A DNA stretch of 64,000 bases from Paralvinella palmiformis (taxonomy: Eukaryota > Annelida > Polychaeta > Terebellida > Alvinellidae): the NCBI GenBank assembly GCA_025642065.1, contig JAODUP010000150.1, positions 1 to 64,000 on the forward strand, written 5' to 3'. Made by a program: the position numbers and the translations under genes. The stretch's first letter is position 1, and each line of letters opens with the position of its first letter. Below are positions 59,682 through 64,000 of this stretch, one piece after another. Under the pieces are notes generated by a model. The model saw nothing but the letters and a program-made list of their open reading frames with translations, was not told where the DNA came from and made no database searches.

Positions 59682-60680
59682 AGACAGTGTCCTCAGTGAA
59701 CTTGTCGACAGCACCATGGTCGTTTTGTTTCCAGTTATCTGCTAGAGAACGTTGTAGTGTAGTTGATGTAATACCGAATTTATTAACTTCCGAGTTCAAG
59801 CTTGTGAGATTGATACCAAAAGGCACCCTCACACCCGTGACATGTTTTATCATTAATTAAAATACTTAACTCTGATCACATTAATTCCCTGGTAACTAGC
59901 CTCATAGAGATATATCCAAATTGTGACTTAAGTCAGGCCAGTCTTTAAAACAAAATTGGTTGGGGGTTACATGGCAAAAAAAACATACAGTAGGTAGGAA
60001 TTAATTTATTTTATAGATTGTCTAGTGGAATATATTGTTCATGGAGCGTTTTTTTCATCATTCAAATACACACATCCCAGTGGTGATTCAGACTAGATAG
60101 ATATCATACAACTTACAAGCCTGTTTCAGATATACACTCATAAGTATTTTCAATAGTTTTTCGGAGTCTACTAACAATTCCCAATCATCACATAAAGCAC
60201 AACTCACTCTTTTTGCACCTTCAAATTTCTGATGACGTATTTACCTCATCAATTAGATGATTACACATAAATGTAAAACCACCAACAATGTATTGAATAT
60301 AAAAAATAACTAATTTGTTAACCTTTCTAAATCAATATTTATGAATAAGTAAATAAAGTTCTGTAACCAGATATCATCCGGGACCCCCCTCCCCCACCAT
60401 CAGGCATATCTCCCCTAATGATAGTTGGCTTTCCTTCATCCATCTTGTGGTGAATATGATAATGTGTGGAACCGTTTCAAGTGAATAATACGGACCACAA
60501 AATATTTTGCATGTGATACAATATATTGTTTCATTCAAGGTCATTTAGTCCGATAAGGAAAACATCAATCTACAAGTATTACTTGCTATTGTTATAGTAC
60601 GAATGTACACAAAATAACTGATTTGTTGAATTGTTTTTAACAAGGACGTTGTTGTGTAGGCATTAAAGGTCTGAGTCGTC
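59682..60680. other. Gene-free stretch
   Basis: AT-rich; no exon, RNA gene or recognised repeat. Confidence 0.5.
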
Positions 60681-61724
60681 GATGCCCATGCGCCAAATGT
60701 GCACTTTTCCAGTGCTCGGACGCGGAACCGTGTATGCTGAAGCGCCTATTTTGAATTGTTTCGGACGCTCGGACGCAGATATAAAAAGATCCGAACCAAC
60801 GTGTTACAATCACGTCGGTATAGTTGGATAGATGTGGTATCTTCGTTCTTCTTTATTCTTGTTTGAACATCTTCAGATATGTCGAAAGCCTCAACCTAAC
60901 TTTAGACCAAATAAAAGTAAAGATGGAAGTGAATAACAACATCACCAGAGCTAAAGAAGAACATAGGAACGAACTCATCAACAGATTAAAAGATCCAACC
61001 ACTGCATCATGACAATATTGCAATATAATGAAGCGAATAAACAAAAATAGGGCGGATTCCAATATTTTTATTCTCAAGGACGACAATAAACACTATCACC
61101 ACAACGGAAGAAAAGGCAAAGCTCGTGGCCACTTACTTGGCATCTCTGTCCCAACCACCCGAGCAAGTAAATGATACGATGTTGTAGCGAATGACGAATG
61201 AAAGTAACCTGACACACATATGGACAACGGATGAAGAAGTCCTAGCAGTGCTCTGACAGCTCAAAACGGATAAGGCCTGATGGGATAAACTTATCTGTCG
61301 TGCTGTAACCCTATCTCTGACTAAGCTATTCAATATGTGCCTTGATCAACAGATCTTCCCTGATTGTTGGAATGAATTAGAGTGAATGTAACCAATTTAT
61401 AAAAAGATACCAAAACCAATTATCGGCCAATATCTCTTCTGTCAGCAGTATCTAAAGTTTTTGAACGTATTTTATTTAACAGATTGTATCAATATTGTGA
61501 AAAAGCCACAGAATCGTCACATGGAGAAACTCGCTATCGGAGAGGTGACTACAATAAACCAGTTACTGTGCATCGGCAAAATACATCGGAATCTAGATGA
61601 GGGAGAAGATACTTGTATGTTTTTTGGGGGGGACCAGTCACGTCCATTTGATCATATATGGCATAGTGGTCTCCTAACCAAGCTAAAAAAAGTTTGGAAT
61701 AAATGACCCATTACTATGCTTTAT

Positions 61725-61787
61725 ATCTACCGGTTGTTTAAATAGTCCTTTATAAATTATAATGGACTATTTACACAACCGGTAGAT
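61725..61787. repeat. Inverted repeat with 24-bp arms inside the LINE
   Basis: ATCTACCGGTTGT ... AATAGTCC is followed after 15 bases by its reverse complement with one mismatch. Normal LINE coding resumes right after it (RVIIDGKHFE). Confidence 0.85.
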
Positions 61788-62107
61788 CAGAGTCATCATT
61801 GATGGAAAACACTTTGAATGTAACAATAACACAGCTGGTGTTCCTCAGGGGTCAATCCTTGGTCTCCTACTCTTTCTAATTTATGCAAACGACGTAGTGG
61901 AGACATGCGAAACTGAGATCTATCTGTATGTAGATGATGCTGTCCTTATGGCAAATCTCCAGTTGAACGTCACTGCAATAGATGCTCTAAACCGAGATCT
62001 ACAGAAACTACAAACTTGGGCAACAAAGTGGCATATGTCATTTAATGAAACAAAAACTAAATATATGATTATCTCAAATAAAAACACAAACACCTATGGA
62101 AGTCCAT

Positions 62108-62326
62108 ACCTGAACAACACTGGGCGCCTCCATGGTCTAGCGGTAGCGTGCTGGACCACAGATCACTACCACCCGTGTTCGAATCCCGATGTGGGCATAT
62201 ATCTGAAGGTTGTTTCGTCTTTCACTTTGTCTCATTACCTTTGGAAGTCACTTGGCCCATTTAGCCTACCTTGTGCACAGAAGTGGCTGTAAAACATCAA
62301 TCATCATCATCACCTGAACAACACTG
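62108..62326 (+). mobile_element. tRNA-derived SINE (family 1) nested in the LINE, with target duplication
   Basis: The 189-bp body (62123-62311) is the cleanest copy: A box GGTCTAGCGGTAGCG, B box GTTCGAATCCC, tail CATCAATCATCATCATC. It is flanked by the exact 15-bp repeat ACCTGAACAACACTG (62108-62122 and 62312-62326). Removing it restores the LINE reading. Confidence 0.95.
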
Positions 62327-63209
62327 AACTGGAGAGAGTAAGCACGTACCTCCAACTTGGATTACACTTTGATGAGAAGATGAGTTGGGTATCTCATGTG
62401 ACACATCTCATTTCCAAAGCAGACAAAAACATAGGACTCCTATGGAAAGTGAGCCTATCCCTACCAAGAACATGTGCTGAAAATATTTACAAATACTACA
62501 TAAGGCCACAGCTAGACTATGGTTGTGTTATATATGACAGTTGTAGCGAACATCTAAAATACTTGTTTTAAGGAGTACAACGTAGGGCTGCAATTGCATG
62601 TACAAGAGCTTTTAACTGGACACCAACTTCATCTCTCCTTAGGGAAGTAGGATGGTCAACAGTTTGAAGTTTGATGAAAATATTATCGTCTGTTACAATT
62701 CTACGGAAATAACACTACCTCCCAAAAACTGGACACTATTCCGCAACTCTTTCTTCCCCCGAACAGTTCGAGATTGGAATGAACTGGAAGAAGACGCAAA
62801 GAAATGTGACAGCCTGAATGCTTTTAAAATGCAGCTGAAGAAAAAACTGTTTCCAACCAGAATGCAATATGTCAGTAAAGGAAAATCATCCATCAACCAC
62901 ACACGAATGAGACTAGGATTAAGCCAGCTAAGGCAACAACTACACAGCTTCGGTACAATAGATTCATCATATTGTTTGAACTGTCCTAACTGCCTAGAAA
63001 CTGTGACACACTACCCGTTAAATTGTCCCAGACTGGAGATGATGATCGACGTGGGGGAGATGGTGGTGGGACATGGCATGGACTTTGAAAATCATCATAC
63101 TATTGTAAATGTTATGTTACAAGGAAGTGGTCAAATAACTGAACAAGAAAACATACCAATATTTAACATAGTACAAAAATTCATTGGTAGCACTCGGAGA
63201 TTTATGTAA

Positions 63210-63254
63210 TGTAATTAAATGATCACTATGAAATATTAATATTATACACAAAAT

Positions 63255-63293
<39 letters not shown>

Positions 63294-64000
63294 TAATATA
63301 CCAGTATATGAAATAGCTATTAATGTAAATAAAATGTATGTGCAAACCCTACAAATGCTTTTGCGCAGGGGATGCACAATAAATATATAGAATAAATAAA
63401 ACGTAATAGTATATAATATATCGTGGCCAATTCACAAATCCAGTTTGCTATTTTCATTTGAATGGATCAAAAGATCAGTCAAAGCTATTCAAAAATAGAT
63501 TAGGCAATTAATGATTTCAGAGAATAACACACAGCCATTACACTTAATACTAAAGTGCACACAGTCTGAGTATATATATCATATGGTCTGATAGTGTAGT
63601 TGAAAATATTTGCACGCAAACCCAGAGAATTATGTATGGTTCCTGTTAAAAATCTATTTGAAATAGATTTTTAAAGATAAGATACATTTTTAAGCCGTAA
63701 AAGGAATTTGTTTTGCTGTCAATATTTATACATATTTTTAGACAACAATGAAGTTTATGATATTAAATTATAATAAATGGTTAACTGTATGGATTGAGTT
63801 GGGAACAAAAGATGATGTATATATATATATATGTATATATATTCTTATACGTTTATTCGTAAGGGATAGCAGGTAGACAATCTGTGTAGGTTATGCTACT
63901 TCCTCCATTTCCTTTGTAAATATTACTGTATTGTTTATGTAACTATGTATGGAAATGGAAATCTGTCTATCTGATTGATAACACATTGTTCTGATCGATA
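63210..64000. other. Right edge of window
   Basis: (TA)n at 63261-63289 and a shorter one near 63820. 63860-63950 resembles 53680-53760 (GACAAYCTGTRTWGGTTAT ... CCATTTCC), a dispersed repeat, perhaps a LINE 3' end. No gene seen. Confidence 0.55.

Larger units (their letters stand above)
60840..63209 (+). pseudogene. LINE with endonuclease-RT linker, RT (YVDD) and C-terminal zinc-finger domain
   Basis: Plus-strand pieces in order: NNITRAKEEHRNELINRLKD (linker before RT), broken RT fingers (TTDEEVLAVL, QLKTDKA), DQSRPFDHIWHSGLLTKLKK, NTAGVPQGSIL-type, and EIYLYVDDAVLMANLQLN with the catalytic YVDD intact. A SINE splits it at 62123-62311. Then LHFDEKMSWVSHVTHLISKA and YIRPQLDYGCVIYDS, and an uninterrupted 185-codon end with FFPRTVRDWNELE, RMRLGLSQLRQQL and CLNCPNCLETVTHYPLNCPR, a cysteine/histidine motif common after RT in several LINE clades. 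Many frameshifts and stops make it inactive. The TATAAAAAG at 60780 lies just before it and may be chance. Confidence 0.83.

Noticed and set aside
60778..60840. Gene promoter with TATAAAAAG upstream of the LINE
   Set aside because: Only one weak motif, with no coding exon other than the decayed LINE after it.

Overview
The window looks like AT-rich genomic DNA of an invertebrate animal, most likely a mollusc or another lophotrochozoan. Genes have many short exons with consensus GT/AG introns. Introns hold tRNA-derived SINEs, CR1/L2-like LINE tails, gypsy fragments, pogo- and hAT-type relics and many (TA)n/(TG)n tracts. The phylum is an inference from repeat style; no taxon-specific gene was seen.

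Three protein genes could be rebuilt exon by exon with matching splice phases. (1) A Mondo/ChREBP-family bHLH-leucine-zipper gene on the minus strand (15139 to 6035): seven coding exons, 371 residues, with the bHLHZip and C-terminal dimerisation region but none of the N-terminal glucose-sensing regions. (2) A gene on the plus strand (28111 to 41636): nine coding exons, 484 residues, with an N-terminal myristoylation signal, a TIR domain that keeps the NADase-type glutamate, a linker of unknown fold and C-terminal HEAT repeats. This is the most interesting gene here. (3) NDUFB4, a complex I accessory subunit, on the minus strand (54228 to 43954), three exons, 124 residues, tail to tail with the TIR-HEAT gene.

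Layout: 1-3260 is the end of a satellite array whose units each carry a heat-shock-element-like motif. 3271-15139 is the Mondo-like gene; its 5.7-kb first intron contains a 2.8-kb terminal-inverted-repeat element and a compact TATA promoter-like cluster on the opposite strand. 15140-28110 is gene-poor: LINE tails, a decayed gypsy integrase, two 24-bp minisatellite arrays, and a foldback-type element enclosing gypsy gag/protease remains. 28111-41636 is the TIR-HEAT gene with hAT and pogo-like relics in its introns. 43954-54228 is NDUFB4, whose 7.8-kb intron 1 holds an antisense LINE. 54229-64000 is mostly retroelements: two more LINEs, several SINEs (one nested in a LINE with an exact target duplication) and an inverted second copy of the LINE seen at 23.5 kb.

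The genes do not form an operon or obvious pathway. The Mondo-like gene points to sugar-responsive transcription, the TIR-HEAT gene to innate immunity or NAD-consuming cell-death signalling, and NDUFB4 to respiration.
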